This document shows positions 1 to 7,962 of a stretch of 64,000 bases of DNA, in pieces; the stretch's first letter is position 1; every line of letters begins with the position of its first letter. Origin of the DNA: DAOPJM01 sp964490325. GTDB taxonomy: Bacteria; Bacillota; Clostridia; Christensenellales; CAG-138. The translations under genes were made by a program, and so were the position numbers. Under the pieces are notes generated by a model. That model saw nothing but the letters and a program-made list of their open reading frames with translations, made no database searches and had not been told where the DNA came from. Location: positions 3,815 through 67,814 of the forward strand of contig CAZBBX010000007.1 in assembly GCA_964490325.1 (NCBI GenBank). Direction: 5' to 3'.

Positions 1-654
1 CCGCTTCAAGGTGTTCGGCTCGTCAATGCGGATCATCAGACCAAAGCCTGCGTCACGCGTCCCCTGCACATCGCGGATGGGGTTGTCGCCCACATAGGCG
101 CAGGCCTCGGGCGCGGACTCGATGCAGCGCGCCGCAATGCTGTAGACCTCGGGATCGGGCTTGCGCAGGCGGATCTTGGAGGAGAGGATGACCGTGCGGA
201 AATAGTGCGCCACGCCATCGTGGATCATCCAGTCGGGGATCTCCGTTTCGGTGATGGTGTTGGCGATGATGCCTAACTTGTAGCCCCGCCTGTCCAGCTC
301 GATGATGGTGTCCTTCACATCGGGACGCGGGTCGCGGCGGCCGTCATGATCGCGCCACAGGCGGGTCAGGCGGCCTGCGTTGGCTGCGATATGCTCCTTG
401 TCGTAATCGGGCAGCAGATAGTGCGTCCACAGCTCCATCTCGGAGGCCTCGATGAGCGCCGCCTTGGAGCGTTTGCGATACGCCTTCCAGTTGCGCTCTA
501 ACTTCTCAAAGAAAACATCGTGCGGCTCGGTCGTGCCGACCAAGCGCATCAGCTCCGCTTCCGCGTTCTGACGAAAGGGTGGGTCGTCCACAACGATGCG
601 CAGCGTGTTTCCCACGTCGAAAAAGATGGTGTCGATCTTGTGCGTTTGCTCCAT
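1..654 (-). CDS. HAD-family phosphatase, 3' end outside window
   Basis: Reading the minus strand from the ATG at 654 gives 218 codons that stay open to the window edge, so the C-terminus is missing. The N-terminal motif is FFDVGNTLR (HAD motif I, nucleophile and acid Asp), with GIIANT in the motif II position, then RKPDPE (motif III Lys) and YVGDNPIRDVQG (motif IV). The order fits a soluble HAD phosphatase of about 230 residues with an alpha-helical cap. A GAGGAGGC ribosome site precedes the ATG. The stop of the next upstream gene is 14 bp away, so both are probably one operon driven by the operator-bearing promoter near 1500. Two paralogues occur in the window (669-1418 and 37245-38018). The substrate cannot be read from sequence. 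Confidence 0.85.
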   Translation of the reverse strand, partial: MEQTHKIDTIFFDVGNTLRIVVDDPPFRQNAEAELMRLVGTTEPHDVFFEKLERNWKAYRKRSKAALIEASEMELWTHYLLPDYDKEHIAANAGRLTRLWRDHDGRRDPRPDVKDTIIELDRRGYKLGIIANTITETEIPDWMIHDGVAHYFRTVILSSKIRLRKPDPEVYSIAARCIESAPEACAYVGDNPIRDVQGTRDAGFGLMIRIDEPNTLKR

Positions 655-668
655 GGCCTCTGCCTCCT

Positions 669-1418
669 CTATAGTGTGTGTTCCCCGCCCAAAAGCGGGA
701 GCAGCTCGGAAAACGTGTGGATGCGGGCGTCGGGCTCCCAATGCCCCACGACCTTGGCGTCGCGATGCGCCACGGCGGGATTGTCGATCAGCACGACCGC
801 CCCAAGCTCAGCGCGGCGCGCCCCAATCAGATCGCGGGAGATGGTGTCGCCCACATAGCAAAGCTCCCTTGGCGCAAGCTCCAGCCGCTCCGCCGCCAAG
901 CGGAAGATGGCGGGATCGGGCTTGCGCATCCCCACGCCCTGCGAGCACAGTACGCAGCTCATGTAGCCTGCGATCCCGTATTCGTTGAGGATGTGCGGAA
1001 CAAAGGAGTTGGAGATGATGTTGCTGATGATCCCCTGCCGATAGCCCAGCTCGTGGATGCGGGCAAGGGTCTCGGTCATGCCGTCGCGCCGCTTGAGCTT
1101 GAGCCGCGCATAATCATAAAGGAAGCTCAGCTCCTCGGCGATGGGCGCCAAGCGCTCTCGCCCGATGGAAAAGTCCCTTAGGTACCAGTCGTTCCAAATG
1201 TTCGCCTGCGGCAGCTCGCGCAGCGTCTTTTCCGTCATGGCCTTGTAGGCCTCCGCGTTGGCGTGCAGCAGCGGCGCAAGCGCCTCCTTGGTGATGGGCA
1301 GCTCGATGCCGTAGTCCCGCAGCCGCTCGATCACAAGCCCGCAAAAGCGTTCGCCGCCGTCCGTTTTTTCGATGGTGTGCAGCGTTCCCCCAACGTCGTA
1401 CAGTACCGCCTTTATCAT
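669..1418 (-). CDS. HAD-family phosphatase
   Basis: A 249-residue protein. YDVGGTLH at the N-terminus is HAD motif I, GIISNI motif II, MRKPDP motif III and YVGDTISRDLIGARR motif IV; the helical cap lies between residues of about 20 and 110. It is the first gene of a minus-strand pair with a second HAD phosphatase and starts about 50 bp downstream of a TTGACA-17-TACAAT promoter whose transcribed leader carries a LacI-type operator. It is divergent from the LacI repressor, so repression by that protein is likely. Its closest relative by eye in this window is the HAD gene at 37245-38018 in the ABC transporter operon, which has the same operator. Phosphatase activity is a family inference; the substrate is unknown. 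Confidence 0.88.
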   Translation of the reverse strand: MIKAVLYDVGGTLHTIEKTDGGERFCGLVIERLRDYGIELPITKEALAPLLHANAEAYKAMTEKTLRELPQANIWNDWYLRDFSIGRERLAPIAEELSFLYDYARLKLKRRDGMTETLARIHELGYRQGIISNIISNSFVPHILNEYGIAGYMSCVLCSQGVGMRKPDPAIFRLAAERLELAPRELCYVGDTISRDLIGARRAELGAVVLIDNPAVAHRDAKVVGHWEPDARIHTFSELLPLLGGEHTL

Positions 1419-1467
1419 GTAGCTCCCTCTCTGTGGTCAAAATCAATAGTCCTGCGGGCGTATTTAT

Positions 1468-1523
1468 CGCAAACGTTTACGCCCCTTCGGTATCATTGTA
1501 GTGTTTCCGCTTCAATTTGTCAA
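1468..1523 (-). promoter_or_regulatory. Promoter and LacI-type operator for the HAD pair
   Basis: On the minus strand TTGACA (1518-1523) and TACAAT (1495-1500) are separated by 17 bp. Downstream, in the transcribed leader, lies CGTAAACGTTTGCG (1468-1481) with the AAACGTTT palindromic core typical of LacI/GalR operators. A repressor bound here would block initiation or early elongation. Confidence 0.8.
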
Positions 1524-1644
1524 GCCATAACGCGCTTCTTTTTGTCGATACGGCTGCATATCCCTGTGCATGGCGCTTTTTTCTGTGCGCTCCCGCCGCC
1601 TTTTTCCCGAAATATTTCTTCTTTGTGGTTTTTTCCGCAACGGC

Positions 1645-1696
1645 TTGACAGTGGCGTTTCCCCGTTGTACAATGCTTGTAAGTGTAAACGTTTGCG
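1645..1696 (+). promoter_or_regulatory. Promoter and operator of the lacI-type gene
   Basis: TTGACA (1645-1650), a 17-bp spacer and TACAAT (1668-1673) form a near-consensus sigma-A promoter. GTAAACGTTTGCG (1684-1696) directly follows the predicted start site, matching the divergent operator. This suggests autorepression of the regulator gene. Confidence 0.8.
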
Positions 1697-1728
1697 AGGG
1701 CAAGGCCGTCCTCGGGATGGGAGCAGGC

Positions 1729-2748
1729 ATGAAACGGATCACCATCAAGGACATCGCCAAGGTCGCGGGCGTATCCTATGCGACGGTATCAAGGGCGCTC
1801 AACGGCAGTCCCGAGATCGGCGAGGACACGCGGGAGCGCATCCTGAGGCTGTGCAAGGAGATGGGCTACACCACCAACTACGTTGCCCGCTCCATGGTCA
1901 TGCGCCACACCAAGCTGATCGGGCTGGTGGTGGCCAACATCGACAACCCCTTCATGAGCGAGATCGCCCTGCATGTGGAGATGCACGCGCGCGAAAAGGG
2001 CTACAACATCATGCTGTGCAACTCCTCGCACGACCTTGACAAGGAGGAGCAGGTGGTGGAGCTTTTGGTCGGCAGGCAGGTGGACGGCATCCTCATCATC
2101 CCCGCAAGCTCCGACAGCTTCCGACGTTTGCGGCGCTTCTCGGACAGCGTGCCGATGGTGTATGTGAGCGAGAACCTCAAGGAGGCGGACGACAGCTATG
2201 TGTCCGTGGACAACGCCAGAGGCACCTATCTTGGGACGGACTATCTGTACCGCTTAGGGCACAAGCGCATCCTTTACTTTGGACGCAGAGCGGGCAGCAC
2301 CACCCATCAGCTGCGCGCCGACGGCTATCTGAGCGTCTGCCGCGAGCATGGCTTGGTGCCGCTGTTCTTTGACAGTCCCTTTAGCGCCAGCTCCATTCAA
2401 AACGGCAGCACGCTGGCAAGGGAGCTGTTCAGCCGTCCCCGCGACTACAGCGCCATCTTTGCCTCCACCGACTCCAACGCGCTGGGCGTGATGCAGGTGG
2501 CGGACGAGCTGGGGCTGCACATCCCCGGCGACCTGTCGCTGCTGGGCTTTGACAACATCCTCTACTCCGAGCTGCCCCGCATCAACCTGTCCACCATCGA
2601 GCAGCCCAAGAAGGCCATGGCGTCGTTGGCGCTGGACATGCTGCTCGAGCGCATTGCGGATCCCGATGTGGGCTATGCCCACCGCATCCTGCCGCCCCGC
2701 CTTATCGAGCGAAAGAGCTGTCTGGCGCCGCAGGGCACGGAGGCGTAA
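1729..2748 (+). CDS. LacI/GalR-family transcriptional repressor
   Basis: A 339-residue regulator. The N-terminal helix-turn-helix begins MKRITIKDIAKVAGVSYATV and is followed by the hinge and a periplasmic-binding-protein-like sensor domain (LIGLVVANIDNPFMSEI, then DGILIIPASSD, then GDLSLLGFDN, then STIEQPKKAM). The ATG at 1729 is preferred over in-frame starts back to 1570 because those lie upstream of the promoter's -10 box and of the conserved HTH. GGGAG sits 6 bp before it. It heads a run with the PHP, PfkB and MgtC genes. Identical AAACGTTT operators are present at its own promoter, at the divergent HAD promoter and at 31254-31267 before the ABC transporter, so it likely controls all three. 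The effector is unknown. Confidence 0.92.
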   Translation: MKRITIKDIAKVAGVSYATVSRALNGSPEIGEDTRERILRLCKEMGYTTNYVARSMVMRHTKLIGLVVANIDNPFMSEIALHVEMHAREKGYNIMLCNSSHDLDKEEQVVELLVGRQVDGILIIPASSDSFRRLRRFSDSVPMVYVSENLKEADDSYVSVDNARGTYLGTDYLYRLGHKRILYFGRRAGSTTHQLRADGYLSVCREHGLVPLFFDSPFSASSIQNGSTLARELFSRPRDYSAIFASTDSNALGVMQVADELGLHIPGDLSLLGFDNILYSELPRINLSTIEQPKKAMASLALDMLLERIADPDVGYAHRILPPRLIERKSCLAPQGTEA

Positions 2749-2751
2749 AAA

Positions 2752-3483
2752 ATGTTTTCTTATGAGGCGCACGCGCACAGCGCCGAGGTCAGCCGCTGCG
2801 GACAGCGCAGCGCCAAGGAGCAGGTGACGCGCTACCACGAGCTTGGCTACACGGGTATCGTGTTTACGGATCACCTGCACGAAAGCTACATCCAAAGCTG
2901 TCCTTGGAAGGACGACTGGGAAAGCTGCGTGGAGCACTACCTGCTGGGCTACGAGCTTGCAAAGGCGGCGGCCGCTCCCTTTGACATGGACGTCCTTTTT
3001 GGCATGGAGCTGCGCTTTATGGACTGCGACCGTGATTTTCTGGTCTATGGGGCGGATCGTAAGTGGCTTGCCGCGCATCCCTACCCCTACCGCTTGGGCG
3101 TGGAGCGCTTCTTCGAGCGGTTTTGCGACACGCTGTTCATCGTTCATGCCCACCCCTATCGCGGCTTTGACGAGGAGCGGGACGGCCCCCTGCGCACGGA
3201 CTGCGTGCATGGCGTGGAGCTGGTCAACGCCAACCCCCGCCACGACAGCCACAACGAGTGGACGCTGGAGCTTTGCAGACGGGAGCCCGCGCTGTATCGG
3301 CTCTGCGGCTCGGACGCGCATCGGGCGGGGGACGAGGGGCAGGCCGCCGTGCTGCTGCCCTATCGCGTGGCGACGAGCCGCGCCTTTGCCGACGCCGTCC
3401 GTGCGGGCGACGCTGTACTGAAAAGCCCCGCGTATCAGTCCATTTTGGACGCGGCGGCAGAGCTTCCACCCGTGCGCCGCTAA
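2752..3483 (+). CDS. PHP-domain metal-dependent phosphoesterase
   Basis: A 243-residue protein of the polymerase-and-histidinol-phosphatase family. EAHAHSAEVS near the N-terminus gives the paired metal His residues, FTDHLHES the next metal ligands, FIVHAHPYRGF the central His pair and GSDAHRAGDEG the C-terminal DxH motif. Such stand-alone PHP proteins hydrolyse phosphomonoesters, for example histidinol phosphate or nucleotide-derived phosphates. It starts 3 bp after the repressor gene's stop, so it is co-transcribed and probably repressed by it. The neighbours (sugar kinase, HAD phosphatases) suggest a substrate carrying a phosphate ester, but this gene is not close enough to HisK to assign histidine synthesis. 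Confidence 0.85.
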   Translation: MFSYEAHAHSAEVSRCGQRSAKEQVTRYHELGYTGIVFTDHLHESYIQSCPWKDDWESCVEHYLLGYELAKAAAAPFDMDVLFGMELRFMDCDRDFLVYGADRKWLAAHPYPYRLGVERFFERFCDTLFIVHAHPYRGFDEERDGPLRTDCVHGVELVNANPRHDSHNEWTLELCRREPALYRLCGSDAHRAGDEGQAAVLLPYRVATSRAFADAVRAGDAVLKSPAYQSILDAAAELPPVRR

Positions 3484-3510
3484 AAACGCACGGATCGCTC
3501 AAACAAAAAA

Positions 3511-3535
3511 AGCGAGGGCGCAGGCGCTGCTCGCT
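3511..3535 (-). terminator. Hairpin with U-run in the minus direction
   Basis: AGCGAG (3511-3516) pairs with CTCGCT (3530-3535), and on the minus strand the stem is followed by a run of seven U. No minus-strand gene that needs it was found, so it may stop antisense transcription or act as a processing hairpin between the PHP and PfkB genes. Confidence 0.35.
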
Positions 3536-3594
3536 TGGATGTTTTCCTGCGCGTCCCCACTTAGGGACGCGTAAAATGCAAAAAGGAGTCTATC

Positions 3595-4494
3595 ATGGCG
3601 GACTTTACTTCCTTCATCATCGGGCAGCCGACCATCGACGTGAACACCGACTTTGGCGGTACGCCCAAGCGCGCCTATGGCGGCGCCGTGCTGTATTCGG
3701 GCTTTGCCGCGGCAAGGACGGGACATACGGTGGCGGCCTTGGCCAAAGTAAACCCTGCGACCCTCGATCTTGCCGACGCCTTTCGCGGGAGCGGCGTGAC
3801 TCTCTATCCCGTGGACAGCCCGCAGAGCATCTGCATCGAAAACGTGTACCACACCGCCGACCGTGAGCGGCGCACGAGCCGCGTTCTTTCCATGATCGAG
3901 CCGTACCGCGCCGACGAGCTGCCCAAGGTGGACGCCGCCGTTTGGCAGCTTGCGGGCCTGGTGGCGGGCGATCTTAGCGAGGATTTCATTGGCGTGTGCG
4001 CAAAAAGAGCGCCGCTGGCGCTGGATGTGCAGTGTATGCTGCGCTGCGTCGAGGACGGCGCGATGGTCTTTCACGACTGGGCGCACAAGAAGGACTTTTT
4101 GCCGCTGCTGCGCTTCCTCAAAACGGACGCGGCGGAGGCGGAGATTCTGACAGGCAGCACCGACCGCGCCTATGCGATCCGCAAGCTGTACGACTGGGGC
4201 GCGCAGGAGATCCTCATCACGCACAACAGCGAGGTGATGGTCTATGACGGAAGGCAGCTGCTGACCGCACCCATCCGTTCGCGCTGCCTGACGGGACGCA
4301 CGGGCAGGGGGGACACGACCTTTGCGGGCTACATCAACGAACGGCAGACCAAGAGCATGGAGGAGGCGCTGCTGTTTGCAACGGCGCTGGTCTCCCTGAA
4401 GATGGAGACGCCCGGGCCGTTCATGGGTACACGCAGGGACGTCGAAGAGTATTTGAACACGTTTTACACGCCCGACGACGTGCAGCGTTTGTAA
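3595..4494 (+). CDS. PfkB-family carbohydrate or nucleoside kinase
   Basis: A 299-residue protein. The C-terminal signature GRTGRGDTTFAGY contains the GxGD anion hole and catalytic Asp of the ribokinase/PfkB fold; TGSTDRAYAI and ILITHNSEVMV match the preceding strands. GQPTIDVNTDFG and the glycine-rich GGAVLYSG lie near the N-terminus as in the family. AAAAGGAG precedes the ATG. The usual DTFxxG motif is DTTFAG here, as in a divergent subgroup. It sits between the PHP phosphoesterase and MgtC genes in the repressor operon. It probably phosphorylates a sugar, polyol or nucleoside; the substrate is not identifiable. Confidence 0.85.
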   Translation: MADFTSFIIGQPTIDVNTDFGGTPKRAYGGAVLYSGFAAARTGHTVAALAKVNPATLDLADAFRGSGVTLYPVDSPQSICIENVYHTADRERRTSRVLSMIEPYRADELPKVDAAVWQLAGLVAGDLSEDFIGVCAKRAPLALDVQCMLRCVEDGAMVFHDWAHKKDFLPLLRFLKTDAAEAEILTGSTDRAYAIRKLYDWGAQEILITHNSEVMVYDGRQLLTAPIRSRCLTGRTGRGDTTFAGYINERQTKSMEEALLFATALVSLKMETPGPFMGTRRDVEEYLNTFYTPDDVQRL

Positions 4495-4506
4495 AGGAGG
4501 CGCATC

Positions 4507-5202
4507 ATGCAGGAATGGTTCCAAAAGGTCGGCTTGGCCGACATCACGCTGCTTTCCATCTGTGTAAGGCTGCTTTTGAGCGTCATCTGCAGCGCCGCGC
4601 TGGGCATCGAGCGCACGCGCAAGCTGCGTCCCGCGGGGCTGCGCACCTATATGCTGGTGTGCTTGGGCGCCACCGTTGTGATGATGACGGGCATCTACAT
4701 CACCCAAACGATCGGCGGCAGCGACCCTGCGCGCTTGGCGGCGCAGGTCATTTCCGGCATCGGCTTCATCGGCGCGGGCACGATCATGGTCACGCGCTAC
4801 TACCGCGTCAAGGGGCTGACCACCGCGGCGGGACTGTGGGTGGCGGCGTGCATGGGGCTTGCCATCGGCGCGGGCTTCTATGTGGGCGCGATCCTGGTGT
4901 GCGTGCTGCTGCTGTTCATCATGATCTATGCGGATCGCTTTGAGACCTACTACACGGCAAGGCTTCGGCGTATGCACGTGTATTTGGTGCTGGACGACAT
5001 ATTGACGCTGCGTCCCCTGATAACCTATATCAAGGAGAAGGGCATCGGCATTGCCGACCTTGAGACGATGGGCGCGGACAGCAACCGCGGCGTGGGCATG
5101 TTCTGCACGCTGAAGCTGCCGCCCAAGCTGACCCATGAGGAGGCGCTGCTCTATGTGGAGAACGCGGACGGCGTGCTGTTTATGGAGGAGATCGAATCAT
5201 AA
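4507..5202 (+). CDS. MgtC/SapB-family membrane protein
   Basis: A 231-residue inner-membrane protein. The MgtC core is clear: RLLLSVICSAALGIERTR after the first helix, LRTYMLVCLGAT, then RLAAQVISGIGFIGAGTIM and LTTAAGLWVAACMGLAIGAG, giving four to five membrane helices in residues 1 to 145, followed by a soluble ACT-like tail of about 80 residues. MgtC proteins affect Mg2+ and phosphate homeostasis and inhibit F-type ATPase in pathogens; the role in commensals is unclear. It is the last gene of the repressor-kinase run, 12 bp after PfkB with GGAGG in the gap, and a terminator follows. The link with phosphate-handling enzymes fits a phosphate-related role. Confidence 0.9.
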   Translation: MQEWFQKVGLADITLLSICVRLLLSVICSAALGIERTRKLRPAGLRTYMLVCLGATVVMMTGIYITQTIGGSDPARLAAQVISGIGFIGAGTIMVTRYYRVKGLTTAAGLWVAACMGLAIGAGFYVGAILVCVLLLFIMIYADRFETYYTARLRRMHVYLVLDDILTLRPLITYIKEKGIGIADLETMGADSNRGVGMFCTLKLPPKLTHEEALLYVENADGVLFMEEIES

Positions 5203-5281
5203 GCCGCCAAAAAGCAAAAGGTTTTTGACGGGTCTGCCGAAGCAGGACTTTTCTTGCCCCATTTACAACCGAAAAAAACAA

Positions 5282-5308
5282 AAGCGCTGCGTGCTGCGGC
5301 GCTTTTTT
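5282..5308 (+). terminator. Rho-independent terminator after mgtC
   Basis: AAGCGC (5282-5287) pairs with GCGCTT (5299-5304), followed by a U-run. It ends the lacI-PHP-pfkB-mgtC transcript. Confidence 0.75.
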
Positions 5309-5376
5309 AATAAGAAATTTTTAACGTGGAAAAAGGGTAAAGAGAAAGAAGGAGGCTCGATCCGCGTTTGCCTGTC

Positions 5377-5802
5377 TCAGCTCTCGAGGGAGTCGAGCTG
5401 CTGCTTTTCGCGGTGAGCGATGAAGTAGGCGATGATGTCGCGGCGGGTGACGATGCCTATGAACGCGCCGCGGTCGTCCACGACGGGGATGAAGTTTTGC
5501 TCCATGGCGGCCTTCAAAAGGTCGTCAAGCGTGGCCGTGATGTTGACGGGTGGGTTGTAGTCCTTGCGCAGAATGTCCACAAGGCGCATCTTTTCCCAAG
5601 CGCGGGGCGAGTCCTCGTACAGCACCACATACAATAGATCGCCTTCGGTGACGGTCCCGCAGTAGCGTCCCTCGCTGTCGATGACGGGAACGGCGGTCAA
5701 ACCAAAGGACTTGATCTTCTCGACCGCCTGACGCAGGGCATAGTCCTTGTGCAGCACGCAGACCTCATGCTTGGGCTTGAGCAGAAACAGCAGACTCTCC
5801 AA
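5377..5802 (-). CDS. Tandem CBS-domain protein
   Basis: A 141-residue protein made of two CBS motifs only: residues of about 10 to 65 (ALRQAVEKIKSFGLTAVPVI, then GTVTEGDLLY) and 75 to 135 (NITATLDDLLKAAMEQNFIP, then GIVTRRDIIAYF). Paired CBS domains bind adenosine nucleotides and act as sensors. I chose a TTG start at 5802 because AAAGGAG stands 6 bp before it, whereas the more upstream ATG at 5844 lies inside the -10 box of the promoter 5840-5869 and cannot be in the mRNA. No catalytic domain is fused. It is monocistronic, convergent with the mgtC run and divergent from murA. Confidence 0.8.
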   Translation of the reverse strand: MESLLFLLKPKHEVCVLHKDYALRQAVEKIKSFGLTAVPVIDSEGRYCGTVTEGDLLYVVLYEDSPRAWEKMRLVDILRKDYNPPVNITATLDDLLKAAMEQNFIPVVDDRGAFIGIVTRRDIIAYFIAHREKQQLDSLES

Positions 5803-5839
5803 GGCAGGCTCCTTTCGCCGCAATGCTTCTTCTATTTCT

Positions 5840-5869
5840 ATCATATAAGAAAAGGGGAGGGAAAGTCAA
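5840..5869 (-). promoter_or_regulatory. Promoter of the CBS-domain gene
   Basis: Minus-strand TTGACT (5864-5869), 18-bp spacer and TATGAT (5840-5845). The ATG inside the -10 box shows the first in-frame ATG is not the real start. Confidence 0.6.
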
Positions 5870-5973
5870 TTCCTGCGGGGCGATTCTCACCGCTTCGTCA
5901 CAATATATTCTTTTTTGGGGAACGGTTGTTGAGACGGCACGAAGGCAGAGCGCTTACAAAGCTATATTTTCGG

Positions 5974-6002
5974 TTGACGAAAAGGGGTCGGTAGGGTAAA
6001 CT
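5974..6002 (+). promoter_or_regulatory. Promoter of murA
   Basis: TTGACG (5974-5979), 17-bp spacer, TAAACT (5997-6002), about 50 bp before the murA start. Confidence 0.55.
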
Positions 6003-6056
6003 AAGGGAACAAGGAAAGTGGATAAGACCGCCCATCAGGGGGCGGAAGGAGGCGGC

Positions 6057-7334
6057 ATGGATCAACTGTACAGCATACACGGCGGCAGCCGATTGGAGGG
6101 CACCGTCACCATAAGCGGCGCCAAGAACGCGGCGGTCGCCATCATCCCCGCCACCATCCTGGCGGGCGAATGCTGTATCCTCGAGAATCTGCCCCATATT
6201 GCCGATGTGGAATGCTTCAAAAGCATCCTTACGCGGCTGGGTGCGGGTGCGGAGTTCACCAGCGGGGACTGCCTGCGCATCGACCCCTCCACCATCAACA
6301 CCTTTGACGCGACCTTCGACGAGGTGGGCAAGTTCCGCGCAGGCTACTATCTGCTGGGCGCGATGCTGGGCGCTTACGGCGAGGTCGAGCTGGCTCTGCC
6401 GGGCGGCTGCGCCATCGGAGCAAGACCCATCGATCAGCACATCAAGGGGATGCGCGCCTTGGGCGCAAAGGTCTACATGGACGAGAGCCGCAACGTCATC
6501 CGCGCACAGGCCACCCGCCTCAAGGGGGCGGAGATCTTCTTCGACGTGGTGTCGGTGGGCGCTACCATCAACCTGATGCTGGCCGCCTGCCGCGCAGAGG
6601 GACAGACCGTGCTGCAAAACGTGGCGAAGGAACCGCACGTCGTGGATGTGGCAAACTTCCTCAACATGATGGGCGCTTCCATCAAGGGCGCAGGCACGGA
6701 CATGATCCGTATCCAAGGCAAGAAAAAGCTGCACGGCTGCAACTACGCCATCATCCCCGACCAGATCGAGACCGGCACCTTCATGATCGCCGCCGCCGCC
6801 ACGCGGGGCGACGTCATCATCAAAAACGTCATCCCCACGCATATGGAGGCGATCTCCGCCAAGCTGATGGAGAGCGGCGCCCGCGTCATCGAGGGCGACG
6901 ACGGCCGCGAATTTTTCCTGCGCGTGTCCATGGACAGACGACCCCGCGCCGTCAACATCAAGACCATGGTCTATCCCGGCTTTCCCACCGACCTGCAGCA
7001 GCCCATGATGGCCTACCTTTGCACCGCGCAGGGTACGGGCATCATCCAAGAGAACATCTTTGAAAACCGCTTCAACCATGTCAAGGAGTTCCGCAGACTG
7101 GGCGCGTCCATCACCGTGTCCAAGCGCATCGCCAAGGTGCGCGGGGTGGAGCGTCTGCACGGCGGCGAGCTGACCGCCACCGACCTGAGGGCAGGCGCAG
7201 CACTGGTGGTCGCGGGACTTATGGCGGACGATGTGACCCTCATTCGCAACGTGGAGTACATCGACCGCGGCTACGAGCATCTCGAGCACAAATTTAACGC
7301 ATTGGGCGCGGACATCCTGCGCCTGCGGGAGTAA
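6057..7334 (+). CDS. murA: UDP-N-acetylglucosamine 1-carboxyvinyltransferase
   Basis: A 425-residue enzyme catalysing the first committed step of peptidoglycan synthesis, transfer of enolpyruvate from PEP to UDP-GlcNAc in the cytoplasm. ISGAKNAAVAIIPATIL near residue 20 is the substrate-binding KN motif, and LPGGCAIGARPIDQHI carries the catalytic cysteine (Cys118), so fosfomycin sensitivity would be expected. The C-terminal MVYPGFPTDLQQPMMAYL block is typical. The ATG at 6057 has AGGAGG 6 bp upstream and begins the conserved sequence; an in-frame GTG at 6018 lacks this. The full family length is present. Clostridia often carry two murA copies; which one this is cannot be told here. Confidence 0.96.
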   Translation: MDQLYSIHGGSRLEGTVTISGAKNAAVAIIPATILAGECCILENLPHIADVECFKSILTRLGAGAEFTSGDCLRIDPSTINTFDATFDEVGKFRAGYYLLGAMLGAYGEVELALPGGCAIGARPIDQHIKGMRALGAKVYMDESRNVIRAQATRLKGAEIFFDVVSVGATINLMLAACRAEGQTVLQNVAKEPHVVDVANFLNMMGASIKGAGTDMIRIQGKKKLHGCNYAIIPDQIETGTFMIAAAATRGDVIIKNVIPTHMEAISAKLMESGARVIEGDDGREFFLRVSMDRRPRAVNIKTMVYPGFPTDLQQPMMAYLCTAQGTGIIQENIFENRFNHVKEFRRLGASITVSKRIAKVRGVERLHGGELTATDLRAGAALVVAGLMADDVTLIRNVEYIDRGYEHLEHKFNALGADILRLRE

Positions 7335-7337
7335 ACT

Positions 7338-7958
7338 ATGGAGCAGCAGCCTTCCCCCGCCGCCCCGGCCGCCGTCAAGCAGCCGCCGCGTTGGACGCTC
7401 AAGCGCATCCTTGCAAGTCTTGCGCTTGTTTTGATCGCCCTTGTCTTTGTATGGTTCGTCCTCTACTCCGTCGCTTCGGCCACAGATCCCGTGTTGGCGG
7501 GGCGGCTGTGGCCGCTGTCGCATATCTCTTTGGAGCTGTACAAGGGCTCCGAGGACGCCAAGAGCGGCTTGGAGGACGTTAGCTGCTACTGCACCTTCTA
7601 TGCCGAAAGCGGGGAGGAAACCAACCGCGTGGGCGCGCAGAGCTACAAGTACAACGTCAACGGCGGGGAGGCGGGACGCTACGACTTCGACTTTCTGCTG
7701 ACGGCAGGGACGCTGTCGGGCGTGGAAAAGCAGCTGCCCGTCAAGCTGTGCATCTGCAACGAGGAGGCGTGGGCGATGCTGCGCCTCAGCTGCCGCTTCG
7801 AGCCGCAGGACGACGGCACGATCGGCGTCTTTGTCACCCTGACCCGCAACGACGGCGCAAGCGTCGCCTATCAAACGCGCTTCTCCCCTTCGGCCGAGAG
7901 CGTTACCCTCGACCTAAGCGATCTGAGCCTGAACGACACCCTGCCCGCCGAGGACTAA
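7338..7958 (+). CDS. Membrane-anchored protein of unknown function
   Basis: A 206-residue protein with one membrane helix at about residues 26 to 50 (LASLALVLIALVFVWFVLYS) after a short basic, proline-rich cytoplasmic N-terminus, followed by a roughly 150-residue extracellular domain rich in beta-strand patterns. No lipobox and no family motif recognised. It starts 3 bp after murA, and the next gene starts 4 bp after it, so murA, this gene and the hydrolase gene are one transcript. A role at the cell surface is only inferred from topology and neighbours. Confidence 0.75.
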   Translation: MEQQPSPAAPAAVKQPPRWTLKRILASLALVLIALVFVWFVLYSVASATDPVLAGRLWPLSHISLELYKGSEDAKSGLEDVSCYCTFYAESGEETNRVGAQSYKYNVNGGEAGRYDFDFLLTAGTLSGVEKQLPVKLCICNEEAWAMLRLSCRFEPQDDGTIGVFVTLTRNDGASVAYQTRFSPSAESVTLDLSDLSLNDTLPAED

Positions 7959-7962
7959 ACGT

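Noticed and set aside
1570..1728. Upstream start of the LacI regulator
   Set aside because: Upstream of the transcription start predicted at about 1680.
3499..5136. 545-codon minus-strand open frame
   Set aside because: Shadow of the PfkB and MgtC genes; composition reflects GC-rich antisense reading.
5898..7874. 658-codon open frame opposite murA
   Set aside because: Antisense to an intact murA; low-complexity His/Ala/Gly-rich translation without domain motifs and no ribosome site.
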